From positions 229,900 to 293,899 of the forward strand of contig VXBA01001173.1 of the NCBI GenBank assembly GCA_013399895.1: a stretch of 64,000 nucleotides of DNA, written 5' to 3'. The stretch comes from Serilophus lunatus (Eukaryota > Chordata > Aves > Passeriformes > Eurylaimidae). A model generated the notes under the pieces. It saw nothing but the letters and a program-made list of their open reading frames with translations. It was not told the DNA's origin and did not search any database. The stretch's first letter is position 1; each line of letters starts with the position of its first letter. The translations under genes were made by a program, and so were the position numbers. Below are positions 22,901 to 36,300 of the stretch, in pieces.

Positions 22901-25900
22901 AGCATATGAAGTTTTGCTCTGTTTTGAATGCCACAGTGTCAGAGACATCAATCAAAAATTATAGCATCGATCATGCTGCAGCAAAGCAGTTGGATGGCGT
23001 CTGCCATAATGTCTTACAATGTTACAGAAATGTACCAGAATTTTGATGAATAAGGATGCTGGTTTGCTCAATAGCAATTAATCATGACACCTCTTAATAC
23101 ATCATGCTTTTAAAGATACAATATAGAGCTAATAAAAAGGTTACTTCCCATTCTTCATTCAGCAGAAGACAATTAAGACATTCAGAATGCAAAATGCCAT
23201 AATTAAAGACAAATCAGATTATTCCAAATCTGCTTTAAAGGTGCAATGGATTTGGTTAAGATATTTTATTTTTAACATGCCATTGTTAATCATGTCAACA
23301 TCAGTATTAATCCCATTAAAAAAAAATAACTACAATAAAAACAAACTAAAAACACAATTAGTAATGGAAAACATGTTGGGTTTTTTTCGTTTCTTTTTAG
23401 CCAAACTTGCATCTGAGGACAGAATTTTTCCCAGTAGAGCTCAAAGCAGGATCTATTTGTTTCTGTAATTAGAAAGATATATGCAAAAATTGAGGCTCCA
23501 TCCTAGCATAAACTTGGTACTGGCTCACTTATGTCGGTCAAATAGGTTTTATTAGGTTCATTAAACATATAATAAACATATGAAATTCATTGCCACAGAA
23601 TATAATTAAGGTCTGGGCATCTAGATTTTTCCTGTAAAATTAAGTATTCAATGAATAAAAAATTGCTGGTCTATTCAAACACTTTGTTCGAAAATTAGAT
23701 GCTACAGAATCTATAAAGAATATAAAACTTTCATCCTCGGAATATTTTACTGTTCCAATACTAAGCCAATTACATATAGACTTAGTAGTATAGCACTAAC
23801 TTTTAGCTTTTTATCTTTGAGTTAGTTTGCTCTGTGTTTAATAAAGTTCTTCATAAATATGTCAAGAATCTTCTTTACTCATCTATGTCTTAGATTATTT
23901 TCCCAATATATTGGTCACATTTCTGATCAGAGATAAATTACTAGATTAGGTGAATTGTTGTTCTGAAAAAGAATTTTAGTATGTCTATTTTGCTATAAGA
24001 TGCTACTAACAGGAAAAATTTGCATTTATTCATAAAGAACAGCAAACTTCTGTGGTAGTAATAATAATGAAAACAATGACAATCTCACATTGAATGAAAC
24101 CTATGCAAATAAAAATAGTAGTGGCTAGCAATTTTTTTCAAGCTTTTTCTGGCAACCTCAGAGCCCAGATGCTAAGCACTGGAAAATACAAATTCCAACA
24201 GCAGCATCTGGTACTTTGGCAGGCTTCATAGGCAATTTTGTTTTACTGTTCTAAAGCTGCCTCTGGGTCTATTACATGGTTAATCTGATGGGCTGACTTG
24301 TTCTCCTGGATGCCATATGCCAGGAGCTAGAGAAGCAGTGAACTGTTTGACCATTATATTTGCATTAAAAAGCAGACTAAAAATCTGCTGAAAATGATGC
24401 ACTTTACTACAGCTCAACAATTAAGCTTATGACAATGAGTGTCTTGCCTTAAAATAGTGCCAAAAAGCTGCCAGGAAACAGAAAAGAGCATTGAGAGCCA
24501 AGGCTGGGAGATGCAATGCCAACCAGGTATTGTTTCAAATTTTGTCATGGGACTATCTGTTTTGACATTCATGTGGGGATTTTTTGTTTGGCTGGTTTGT
24601 TGGCTGGTTTGTTTCTTATGGTTTGGGGGGTTTTTTCACTTCTGTAGGCATGAAGGTAAGTTCAGATACAGACAGAAATGTATCAAAAGAAACAGGAAAA
24701 AATAAGACACTTGTATTTATTTTGGGAATAATTACGGGGTCTATGCTGACATATTTAAAGTCCGAGCAAAAACTGTGGATGTTAAACAAAATTTCATGTG
24801 AAAGTACTGCTCAGGATTTTCAGTGAAATGACACAGAACTCCACGTGCAGGCAGGAAATTTGTGAATGCTCAGCCTTCCAGTAAAAATGGCCTATTATCA
24901 GCTTTTAAAAAGGTAAATGGATGTCCACCTTTAGGAATAAAGTTTTTAAACGATCTATCTAATTATATAAAAATGGAATATCAGATTAATGTAAAATTTT
25001 TATCTCAAATATCCAGGAGAGTGGGAAAATAGTATGCTGTAGTAAGAAGGAATGTTAGATGAGGTGTTGTGTAGATTTTTCAATTGAATATGTGTGTTAT
25101 TACTGGCAGAATTTGGTTTTGATCCATCATCAGTTTTCATAAATGTAATTTATTCAAAAGAAAAAGCTCGTAAAATGCAAATTACCAATGCATTATTAGC
25201 AACAGTATTCCCCATGCAAATAAAACCTTCCAACAGTCAATAACAATGGAGAGTGAAAACCCCAAGCTCAAAGAACTATCATAAAGTATTACTTCCTTAC
25301 TCTGTGTCTACATATTATAACTTTTAAAGCACTTCATGCCAGTGCACAAAAACCGGATATTTTACTAAGTTAGTTAATGTCTTCATTACTCTTCTTGAAG
25401 ATTTTGAACAGGTAAAATATGTTTGGATTAATGAGGGAAAAATAGAGATGTTTACACCTTGAAAAAGCCAATTATTTTAAAAAGCTCTGGAACTAGTTCC
25501 ATGCCTACTGAAACCCAAATAAAAAAAAAAATCTATATTGATAGGAACAGGAGAGGAAATATTTTCTATTAATTTGTTGCACAGAGAGGTTCTGATCTTG
25601 GTACTCTCAAAATTATTTTTCACAAAAAAAAAATAAGACTTTTATCCAACAGTTTTGTATAAGATTTCTGAAAAGAAACTGTAGTGCTGGCTGCCTGTTC
25701 CTCACAGCTGCAAACTACTAAATGTTTACCTTTACTGAGCATAAGGCACTACATTGTGGCACTGAAATTGTTCTCAGCTGTATTCAGATTGTCAGACCAT
25801 TTACCACCACATGTTCATTACACTGGGTATTTCCCACTGCAGAGCTTTACAGTCATATCAGCTTGAAGCACTTCAAGTAGTCATTTTAGAATATGAGGCA

Positions 25901-26573
25901 AATCATAATAATTGGTATCAAAGGTGACAGTTGACCATAATTAATTCAAAATTAAAATTGCACAAGATTAAAAATAAATAAAATTATTTTAAAAAAGATA
26001 AGTTTCTTGTGACTGACACATTATGAAGAGCATATGAGATATTTTCTGTTGGGTTTTCCCCACTGCCAAATACTACACATGAATTTATACTTCTTGGCTT
26101 TTTTTATTATTATTTTTCCCTCAGTGCAAGCAGCAATTTGTGTCCTTCTATCACCTAAATTCCTGTTGTCACAAACTTTGTACTCTTGTGATATTTGTGG
26201 TAAGTCTGACTGAAATTAACCAGTAAAACTAAGAACAAGAAGTATCAAACATACTGGGGGGACAGGAGGGAGAGTGCAGGCATGGACATGGAGGAGAGAG
26301 GGACGTGTTTGACACTCTTAGCTTGGATGACTAAAGACTTCAGGGTGCCAAATCTTTGTCGATCTTCCTAAAATGATATCTGAAATAATCTGAAAACTGC
26401 CTCTCAGCTTCCATAAACTAACATAATCAGACTTATCAAACCATCAGAAAAAAAAAATAGGGAGGCCAAACTCAATTAGAACTTAAATTGGCAACTACTG
26501 TAAAGGATAATAAAAAAAGTTTTTACAAATATATTGATGGTAAAGGAAGGGTAAGACTGACCTTTGCTCCATA

Positions 26574-28240
26574 TTGGATGAAGCGGGAAACTTGGTAACT
26601 AAAGATGAGGAGAAGGCAGAAGCGCTTAATGCCTTCTTTGCCCCAGTCTTTAGTGAGAAGACAGATTGTCCTCAGGACAACTGTACTCCAGGGTTTGTAG
26701 GTAGTGACAGTGAACAGAATGGTCCTCCTGTTATCCAAGAAGAGGCAGTCAGGGAACTGCTGGGATACTTGGATATTCATTAATCAATGGGATCAGATGG
26801 GATCCATCCCAGGGTGACGAAGGAGCTGGCGGATGAGACTGCGAAGCCGCTCTCCATCATTTAACACCAGTCGTGGCTCACTGGTGAGGTTCCAGATGAC
26901 TGGAAGCTGGCCAATGTGACGCCTTTTTACAAAAAGTGTAGAAAGGAGGATCCTAGTAATTACAGGCCAGTTAGCATTACTTCAGTACCAGGTAAGGTGA
27001 TGGAAAGGTTCATACTGAGTGCCATCATGCAGCACTTACAGGATGGCCAGGGTATCAGACCCAGCCAGCACAGGTTTACAAGGGGTAGGTTGTGTTCGAC
27101 CAACCTTATCTCCTTTTACGACCAGGTGACGCGCCTGATGAATATGGGTAAGGCTGTGGATGTTGTCTATTTGGATTTCAGCAAGGCCTTTGATACTGTC
27201 TCTCACAACATACTCCTGGAAAAGCTGGCAGCTTGTGGCTTGGACAGGATGACTCTTTGCTGAGTCAAGAACTGGCTGGACTGTCAGGCCCAGAGAGTGA
27301 TGGTGAATGGTGCTGCATCCAGCTGGCGGTCAGTCACCAGTGGTGTCCCTCAGGGGCCTGTGCTAGGACCAGTGTTATTCAATATTTTTATTGATGACAT
27401 GAATGTGGGTATTGAGTTCTTCATCAGTAAATTTGCGGATGACACTAAGCTGGGAGCTTGTGTCGATCTATTGGAAGGAAGGAGGGCTCTTCAGAGAGAT
27501 CTGGATCAGTTGGATATATGGGCAGTATCCAATAAGATGAAATTCAATAAGTCTAAGTGCCGAGTCCTGCATTTTGGCCGCAAAAAAACCCCTGCAACGT
27601 TTCAAGCTGGGGACAGTGTGGCTGGACAGTACCCAAGTGGAAAGGGACCTGGGGGTACTGATAGACAGCCAGCTCAACATGAGCCAGCAGTGTGCCCTGG
27701 TGGCCAAGAAGGCCAATGGCATCCTGGCCTGCATTAGGAACAGTGTGGCCAGCAGGAGCAGGGAGGTTATTCTGCCTCTGTACTCGGCACTGGTGAGACC
27801 GCACCTGGAGTACTGTGTCCATTTCTGGGTCTCTCCTTTTAGGAAAGACATGGAGATGATTGAGGGCATCCAGAGGACAGCAACGAGGCTGGTGGGGGGC
27901 TTGGAGCACAAGCCCCATGAGGAATGAATGAGGGAGTTAAGAGATGTTTAGCCTGGAGAAAAGGAGGCTCAGAGGTGACCTTATCACTCTCTACAACTTC
28001 CTGAAAGGAGGTTGTAGTCAGTTGGGAGTTGGTCTATTCCACCAGGCAGCAACTGACAGAACGAGAGGACACTGTCCCAAACTGCATCAAGGGAGGAATA
28101 GGTTAGATATTAGAAAGAAGTTTTTCACAGAAAGAATAATAAAGTATTGGAACAGTCTGCCCAGGGAGGTGGTGCAGTCACCATCCCTGCATGTGTTTAA
28201 GAAAAGGCTGGATGTGTCACTTGGTGACATAGTCTAGTCG
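26574..28240 (+). pseudogene. CR1 ORF2 remnant: reverse transcriptase and C-terminal region
   Basis: This is the CR1 reverse transcriptase, which copies CR1 RNA at the nicked target. One frame runs from 26574 to about 27590 with in-frame stops at 26781-26783, near 26863 and at 27261-27263. It includes NYRPVSITSVPGKVMERF (about 26958-27010), motif A YLDFSKAFDTVSHNIL (27170-27215), [19 protein letters not shown] (27340-27400) and motif [10 protein letters not shown] (27432-27460), so the catalytic Asp residues survive. A frameshift falls in an A run at about 27583-27589. The next frame carries [20 protein letters not shown] and [11 protein letters not shown] second shift near 27930-27945 leads to [15 protein letters not shown] and [10 protein letters not shown], ending [12 protein letters not shown] at 28235-28237. 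It is not functional. Confidence 0.92.
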
Positions 28241-28298
28241 AGATGTTAGGGCAAGGGTTGGAATCGATGATCTTGGAGGTCTCTTCCAACCTAGTAAT

Positions 28299-28315
28299 CC
28301 TGTGATCCTGTGATT
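28299..28315 (+). repeat. CR1 terminal 8-base repeat
   Basis: The 8-mer ATCCTGTG is repeated twice and followed by ATT. This is the CR1-type 3' end that replaces a poly(A) tail. Confidence 0.85.
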
Positions 28316-30051
28316 AATTAGAAATTGGAAGGTCATTAATAATTCTATTTCATCGTACTTATGTATGCTGTTTCCTATCCTATTGTGTATTCCTCGTGTA
28401 GTCATTTCTCCCTTTGTGTCACTTCTCATCTATCCCACCTCTTGAACAGACTGTAGAGTGGTTGCACAATGGCAGTCCTCAGTATTTTTTTTGTTCAATA
28501 TCTCATGCATTAGGACAGAACTGAATTTCAAGTAGAAACTTGATACATTTGGAAAATTTTCAAAATTGCAATTCAAAGAAAATACTCAAAATGGATAAAT
28601 AAGATGCTTGGACAAGTACTTCAAAAGCTGCAGGATCTTTATAGAATTAGAAGGAAGGAAAAGCAGGGATTACAGTGAAGGAAATTGCCATGACATATCT
28701 CAGAGCATGTACCACAACAGATGCTGCTAATGGAGAAAATTTGTAGGTAGAAAGGCACAAGACTCTTGGCTGTCCCATGCTAAACCCATGTTGTACAGTG
28801 TCTTTATATATTTTCTTCCAGTCAGTGTTTTGCCAGATAGAGAAATTCTGTATTCATACAGCCCCACCATACATATTCTTTTCAACACAAGTCTATTTAT
28901 GAAATAAGATCATAAAGTTAATTTTACTCAGATGAAATGCACTAGGTATGTATTACTTTTCATTGTTTCAGGGCTGCATATTTATGAGACAGCAGTGACA
29001 TTACTCAGGAACTTAACCATACTCTAAAGGCTTTTACAAAAATAAGAAGTTCAGAAGTCATGTAAATTACAGATATCATGACATCTCTGTCTTAATCCAG
29101 TTTAAATCTTCCATTATTATGCCACTGTAATTCTGGAGGGGATGAGATTCATCTTTTGGTTAATAGTTTTTTGGTTTCTGGGTTTATTTATGCCAAGATG
29201 ATTTTGAACACAGTAAGCACAGCGGCGTACACAGCTCCTGGGAATTGCTTCTTTCGGATTTAACCATGCAGGTGAATGAAGAAATACATTGCCTCTGAAG
29301 ATTACAGAGCTTTTTTAAATCCCGTCTGATGTGTGGATTCCACTTTTTTGCACCTGTTTGATTTATAGTGTATAAAAGCATCAAGATGTTGAACTGTTTC
29401 CTTCATGAGAAATTGCTGTGATACAAGAAAATGTAACTCATGAAAGCTCTGGAGTGCCAAGCATGAAATAGTTGAATAAAATGTTAAATCACCACTGCAA
29501 AAGAAATTCAGCACAGTGCAGAGGGCCAGTGTTGAATCCATGGATCAGCTGACTCCAACTCAAGAATCATTTTGAAGTCCCGTGTAGGATGACAGCTTTA
29601 CCACTCACACTGGAAGAAAAGCATCCCATACACATCAGAGCGAGTCTGTCTTTCCACCAACATAGCTTCTTGACATCTGCAAATTGAATGTGTGATCTAA
29701 TCTAGTTGTCTGGACATTTTTTTATTTTTTTTTCAGTCAGTGAACTAAGATGGATAGCTACAGAGCACAGACCAACATTAACATTTAAAAAGCTCTGGTG
29801 ACAGCCTCCTGGGAATTTTATTTCTTGATTAAATATAAAGACAGCCTGGAAGAGCAGTGTATATCTAACTTTTCCATGACTGGTTAGGTAAGTCAAATCC
29901 AACTTGCATGTGGGTTTTTTCTGTATTCTTAGATCGACAAAATTCTGACAGGTTTCATATATTGATTTATCATTTAAATTGTCTCATATTGGTAGCATGA
30001 TTTTCATATGATCAATTAATAAGCAGAATTCCAGAGCTTTTAGTTGTTGCA
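28316..30051. other. Unique AT-rich DNA
   Basis: No gene or recognised element. Open frames are short and unremarkable. Confidence 0.55.
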
Positions 30052-30345
30052 CACAGAATTACACAGAATTAACAAGGTTGGAAAAGACCATAGAGATCAT
30101 CAAGTCCAACCTTTTACCTAACTTAACAACCAAACCAACACCAACCCGTCATCTAAACCATCTAAACCCTCTAAACCATGTCACTAAATTCATCATCCAG
30201 CCTATCCTCAAACACATCCTGGGACGGTGACTCCATCACCTCCCTAGGATGCCCATTCCAGTGGGAAATCACCTTCTCTGTGAAAGTTTCTCCTAATATC
30301 CAACCTAAACCTCCCCTGAGGAAACCTAGAAGAGACATGATACAG
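30052..30345 (-). mobile_element. CR1 3'-end fragment
   Basis: The plus strand reads ACAGAATTA-ACAAGGTTGGAAAAGACCAT, then GATCATCAAGTCCAACC, CATCCTGGGACGGTGACTCC, CCCATTCCAGTG and CTAAACCTCCCCTG. This is the inverted 3' region of a CR1 subfamily. A run of near-repeats (CATCTAAACC, CCTCTAAACC) lies near 30150-30176. About 290 bases remain. Confidence 0.92.
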
Positions 30346-33300
30346 GAGTTATCTTTCTCCTTGACTTGACAGCAATAATATTGTATAAAAATTGACTTTT
30401 GAAGTTAGTCTTGAATAATTTATATTATTTGCTGTTAATTAATAATACTGTACAAATTTCTCCTCAGTTTTAAAATGCAGAAAGTCATCTTAAGCTTGCC
30501 ACAGGTGTCCAAAATATCTGGAGAATACTAATACTACCACAATGAAACATGATGGGGAAAAAATGAAGTACAAAACATACCATCTCTTATCATATAAAGA
30601 TTTCCAATTAAAAAAGAAATACAGAGAAAGTTGGTTTATCTTCTTTCTATTGAACTTTATTCCTCAAAATAGCAAAAAATAGCTGGAGATATCAGGGATC
30701 TCATGTTACCCTGGATTTAGTCAGGTGGTGATTGAACATCTGTGGAGTCAGAGACTTAATAGAAGTCATCTAGTTCCTAGAAATGTTCTAACAGTCTGTC
30801 CAGGAACTGATATACATTCTATTTTGAATGTATCACTGAAGTAGATGGAATTTTAAAAATGAATACACAATTTTACCTGTTGAAAACCAGCACATATAAA
30901 GAGAGTTATGGTGAATACTTGAACTTAATTGGATTTGACCTCACTTATCTAAACTTCAGCCATAGCAAAGAAGGTTTAGTGACTATAACAGCAAATTAAG
31001 AAATTAGAAAAAAAAAAAAAAAGAAAGAAAGAAAAAAAGATTTTTCATCTGCTGAAAAACAGAGAAAAACATCTGGTTTTACTGTGAATGGAGAATCTTT
31101 ATATTTGGTATGGCAGAAAAGAATATCATCATTAGATTATGCAATTATACAACTGTTTACATAAACTCTGTGCATCATGGATCACAGATAATTGCTTAGA
31201 AATTAGGATTGTGGATCTTGATCATGATATCACATTTTAACATAATGCAACTAGAACAGTAATTTAAGTAATGCAGGTATGAGATGCTCTCAAGCAGCCA
31301 AGGGAAACTAAATTTGTGTACAGTACGTTTATGCACCTGGTGTTAACTTTCTAAGTTTCTCATAGTATATTTAGAGCATTGCCTGTATTATTTTTGTGGC
31401 GTATCATATTAAAAAAAATAAAATAGTCTTTCTCCTGAAAGGGTAATGTCATAATAAAAGGCAGTGCCTTGGTAATATTACTTTTTCTCTGTTCATGGCC
31501 ACCACACAACTATTCTCTACTGGAAACAAGTCATTGGAAATTAAAACTCATGCTCTTCTATCCCAAATTAACCACAAAAAAAAAAAAAAATGAATATAAT
31601 TGGAGAATAAAACAGCCTACCAAGGGAGGTAATCAGAAAAGTCATCATGACTGAAGGCACTCAGGACATTTGTTGCAATTATGTTGTTGAGTGACCCTGT
31701 AAAACATGAGGAGTCACACCAACTGACTCATGCACAGTGGTAATGCTACTGCCATAGGCACAACTTACATAGTTCCCACTTTGAATTTTTAAAATCAGTA
31801 TGAAATTATTTAATCTATATTTCTACTTTGGATAAACATTTAAAACTGCAAGTTGGTTTTATTCCTGATACTACATCTTAGCTGAGAGGGAATGAGAAGG
31901 AGAGGAAGTCTTTCAACTTTCATTCCAAACTTTTAGAACACCACTTTGTTGATTTATATATATTTATATACATTTTTGCCAGTATCCAAATATTTGATAA
32001 AATAGTCTCCTTCACTTAGGTTAAAATTAATCTGTAAAGCTAGTTCTGATTAAAATAGCTGCATTTTAAATATCCAGTGGTAATATAAATATCTTCCAGC
32101 CAGGCTATACTTCCCAGTCTTTTTGCACCCTCTGACAGCATCTGAATGATCTTGGGATCCAACTGTAGAGTAGTGAACGTCTCCCAAAGGCTGTGTCTTG
32201 CCACTTTGTCTGTAGAAGTGCTTCTTTGAAACTTTTCACCACTTCTAAATGTAATAAGAAAATCCATGTGAAGTTGTAAACAGAAGGCCCTGTTTTTCCT
32301 GTAGGCCCATAAACCATTCAATATCTTATATTCTTTGCATTTACCAAAAAATAGGTAATATTGGAGTAAGTGGGTTTTTAATTCCTAGGTGAATAAACAA
32401 TATGTACAATTGTTTTAGGTTATCTGATTTTTGATTCCACCACAGGATGTACCAACACATGTTCTAGTGTCTTTATTAGTTGTCCAGTGAGACTGTCATC
32501 ATTAGGAAACAGGCTCTTCTGTCATGATTCAAAATAACCGTGGATAATAAACAGCTGGGGGAAATTCAGCGAAGATACAGTTTCATACATTAATATTCCA
32601 TGCATGATGACACTTACCAGCAACAAATTTCAAGCTCAATCTTGCATTTATCTACTCATATGAATATACATTGATATGCACAGAAATATTTACATATAAG
32701 TTCATTATGAATATTTTCCTTTAATTTCTGAAATTATCTACAGTAGCATAAATAAAGATGTTAAAAGATGTTTTAATTTTCAAAAGAGTTGCTGTGGTTC
32801 AGTATTTTTGTAGAAGCAATTCTAATGAAATTTCTTTTTTTTTTTTTCCAGGTTTGTGATTTACAGTCTTTAAATATATCTTCATTTAAACATAATATTG
32901 ATGATTTGTCCTTCCAAATATGGCACAGGGAGTGGAGAAATGGTGCCTGTAATATTCAACTGAACTCACAACTGTATTAGAAATATCATGACAGATGTTT
33001 ATGTTCAAAACCAGAATTCTAAGATCAGCTGAAGGACAAACGGTAAAAGTAGTGACTAGGTTTGATAGAAACTTTAGCAGAAAAATGTACATGCACGTGT
33101 GCATATAAGGTATATATCATGTGGCTTCTTTTTTTTTTTCTTTATTTTTCTTGGTGAGTTTTCTGTGGATTTTTCATTGTTTCTTTCTGAAGACTCTCAT
33201 TAAAAACTATTCTTTTTTTTCACTAAAAGGCAATAATGCACATAATGAATATAATATATTCACTTCTGTCAGTAGCTGTCTCTTGGGTTACCACATCTTG

Positions 33301-36300
33301 TGGCTTATCTTAGAAACAGTCAATATCTGTTAATACCTGTTGTTACTCAGTTTTTCACTCCCCAAGGAATATTCTCAGATGCACAGGTTTCATGCACAGA
33401 GAGAGAAAACTTTAATAGCTAAAAAGAAAAACAATCCAAAAAAACCCACAGAAACAAAACAAAAAAGCAACCAAAAAAGGAAGGACAATTTCGTTTTTAA
33501 AATAATAAATGAGGAACAGCCAAGCTTGAAGAAATAAACCAAAAGTGACTGCTGGAAGGTACTGTTTACTAATTTTGTCTCTGACAAAGATTTTTAGGAA
33601 GTTCTCAGGAAGTCATTTCACTTCTCAGCTTTTCTTTCTCTCGAGAGAGAGCTTTAATAATAACCTTTTCCCATACTGAGGTGTATCAGATACAATTTTC
33701 AGACAATATTTCTATAGAGGTTATATTAAATGCATAAAGACATGATTAATAAAAAGCAAAATGTGGTTGAATTGTTTTCTTTTCCTTCAAAGCAGAATGA
33801 AACATTCCTCTATTTCTGTCTCACATAATTGTTACCTATTTGCTTACAGAAACAGCTGGTTGCAGGTGTGATCTGGGTACTTAATGGTGTTATACAGATA
33901 CCTGCATTTTCTTGAATTATGTTCTTAGCACAAAACATCCTCAGCCTACAGAAAAGGGAATTAGGCAATCAACTGTACTTTTCCTGAAAATTATTTGGGT
34001 AGTTAGTAGCATGATACACATTGACATTAATGGAATTTGGATATTAAACAGAAGCACACCGATTGAAATACACATTCCTTGCATGCTATAAAATTGTGAC
34101 AATATTTGTTATATGGGCAATATAGACTGGATGGTAAATAACATTTCCTGAAGAATTCTTGGTTCATAAAGTATTGTTCACTTTTTAAGAATTTAGAAAA
34201 ATAGGTATGATTGAGTTTTCAGCTGCAGTAAGAAAGGACTTAGCACAAATGAACAACAAGAGAAAACATAACAGTGTAACAGCATTATACTGGGGACACT
34301 TAACACAGCAAGGTTTTGCGACAGATCCAGAAAACAGAGGGCGACATTTATATAACCTAGTGTACCCAACTCTAAGCTGAGTTTCTGAATGAAGACTGCA
34401 AGAAAAAACTTCTTATTCTTCTGCTTGTTTGAGCAAAAGATCTAGAAACTCTATCAATACATCATGAATTTTATGAATTTTTATTACAAAAATACTCTAA
34501 CTGTATGGAGAACCTTCAATTGGACACTGGCGTACCAAAAATTAAGTCTGTTCTTAGTTTTTAGTTAATTTCAGACAAATTTACCACAAAATATAATAAA
34601 ACTATAAAGTTTGTCCTAATTATTTTAATATTAAAATAATGGAAAATTATGGTTTTCAAAATCAGCTTCTTTGCCGTCCTTAGTTTAAGGTCTGGCAAAA
34701 GCATGTGAAGTCACTACAAAATTCTGAAATCATGACATGTGCTTTGGTACCACAGTTGCCAGTGAGCATGAAGTCTTATTCTGAACATATTTGCCTGATT
34801 TTCAGTGTAATTTTTCTTCCGCAAAGGGAAAAACATTGTTTATTCCAGCAGAAGACAAAGACATTTCTTGGTGTCATTGACAATGAAATTTTTGAGTAGG
34901 TTGTATTATGAAGAGACTGCTGTATATTAAAAAAACTCCCACAGGCTGTTGAAACTGTAAAACAGCTTATGACTTACAGGAGGCATAAATTTGGCTTGGG
35001 GATTAAGTAAGAAGCATGGCATGTGAAAATCTTAAATTGTCAATTAGCGTCATTGAATCAGTAACAGAAACTCCAAGGACGTATTTGTATGCAAAAGAAA
35101 GGATTAAAATAGACAGTCCCTACTGATTATATTCTATCATATACAGTGTGTTTGTGATTTATGACACTTGAATAATCACATCTAAAAATTTTGATAAAAT
35201 CATGTCCAGGTTTCACTCAGGTTTAAGTAACTGAGAAATACTTCCGAGAGTGCACATTGTTAATAAACTGATCTTTGTAATGATATTTACTTCTTATTTT
35301 TTGATGGAGTTAAATTGCATATCCCTAACCACAGAGAGAAAGGGAAATTTCCATAATCTACCTATTGTTCATCAGTCACTGTATGTCTTCATTAAAGTAT
35401 CCTTCACAGATTTTATGTACCACACCCACTTTTCATTCATGTAGAACTCTTACAATGGAAAAATATTTTAAAATGCTCCTGAAGTCCATAAATACTTCTC
35501 AAATCACATTTAGCTTGTCTACAATGCAAGTAAGGGGATTTTTCCTGAGCAAGAAAAGAAAGATTTTTGCAAAGGAAAATAAAAAGCATTTCCAGTTGAT
35601 GTCACATTTTTTGGATCAGAGAGGAGCCTAGGCCCATTGCTGTGTTAGGGGTAGCAGCAAAGATGATGACCACCAGATTTATTTGCAAAAATAAATTAAA
35701 GAATGGGGGGTTTTGTGATAAGAAGGAATTGCTGCGTCTCTAATTTGAGTTAAAGGTGGCATATGATAGTCCTTTAAAATGCTTGTAATTAATCTAGTAT
35801 TGTTTTTTACTTGATTTTCTCTCTTTGTTTATGGTATTGAATTACTTTGGTCCAGGAGAGATAGTTATGCATGAACAAGCATTTTATGATGAATTACATA
35901 CCTTAAAGTAAAGTATCTTTCAAAAATAGCAACAATACAATACAATGATTTATAGTTCTTCTCAGGGAAATAAAGGTGCAAAGATTAATGAAGGGGGTTT
36001 GAGTTCAAGAAAATTTAAAACATATTTGGATGATTCCTCCTATAAATTCAACCTCAGGAAGGTTATGATAGGTTTTTCACAAGAACAAAAGGCAATGTCA
36101 GTTAGCCTTCAGAAATACATTTGCTTTTAAGTTGCCTTGTATCCAGTTTACATTTTATTCTGAGTAAGATTAGCAGTAGCAATATGAAAAATAAAATACA
36201 AAAGCAAACAAACAAACAAAAAAGTCTTGCACACATGGACGCACACACACAAGAAATAAATCAATTTTTTTAAAAAAAATGAGCTGTAAAAGCCCAACAA

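Larger units (their letters stand above)
18037..26447. other. Unique AT-rich DNA
   Basis: About 8.4 kb without a recognised gene or transposon. It contains a pyrimidine-rich stretch (about 19020-19100), a 21-base-period duplication at 19959-19997, and a T/G-rich stretch at 24575-24640. Small open frames on both strands show no family resemblance. Some parts may be conserved non-coding sequence, which cannot be judged without alignment. Confidence 0.55.
26448..28315 (+). mobile_element. CR1 LINE, best-preserved copy (reverse transcriptase to 3' end)
   Basis: A 5'-truncated CR1 on the plus strand. It enters in the linker before the reverse transcriptase (about 26448-26560), carries an almost readable reverse transcriptase and C-terminal region, and ends with the CR1 3' leader GGTTGGAATCGATGATCTTGG. 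The diagnostic terminal 8-base repeat ATCCTGTG-ATCCTGTG-ATT ends near 28315. Few stops and two frameshifts make it the youngest-looking CR1 in the window. CR1 integrates without a consistent target duplication, so the left boundary is approximate. Confidence 0.95.

Noticed and set aside
30150..30180. Short TCTAAACC near-repeats resembling telomeric or CRISPR-like units
   Set aside because: They lie inside a CR1 3' end and are too few and irregular for either.
32838..33045. Strong polypyrimidine tract with CAG followed by a 40-codon open stretch
   Set aside because: The stretch closes at a stop with no donor site in frame and no family resemblance, so a splice-acceptor lookalike is more likely.
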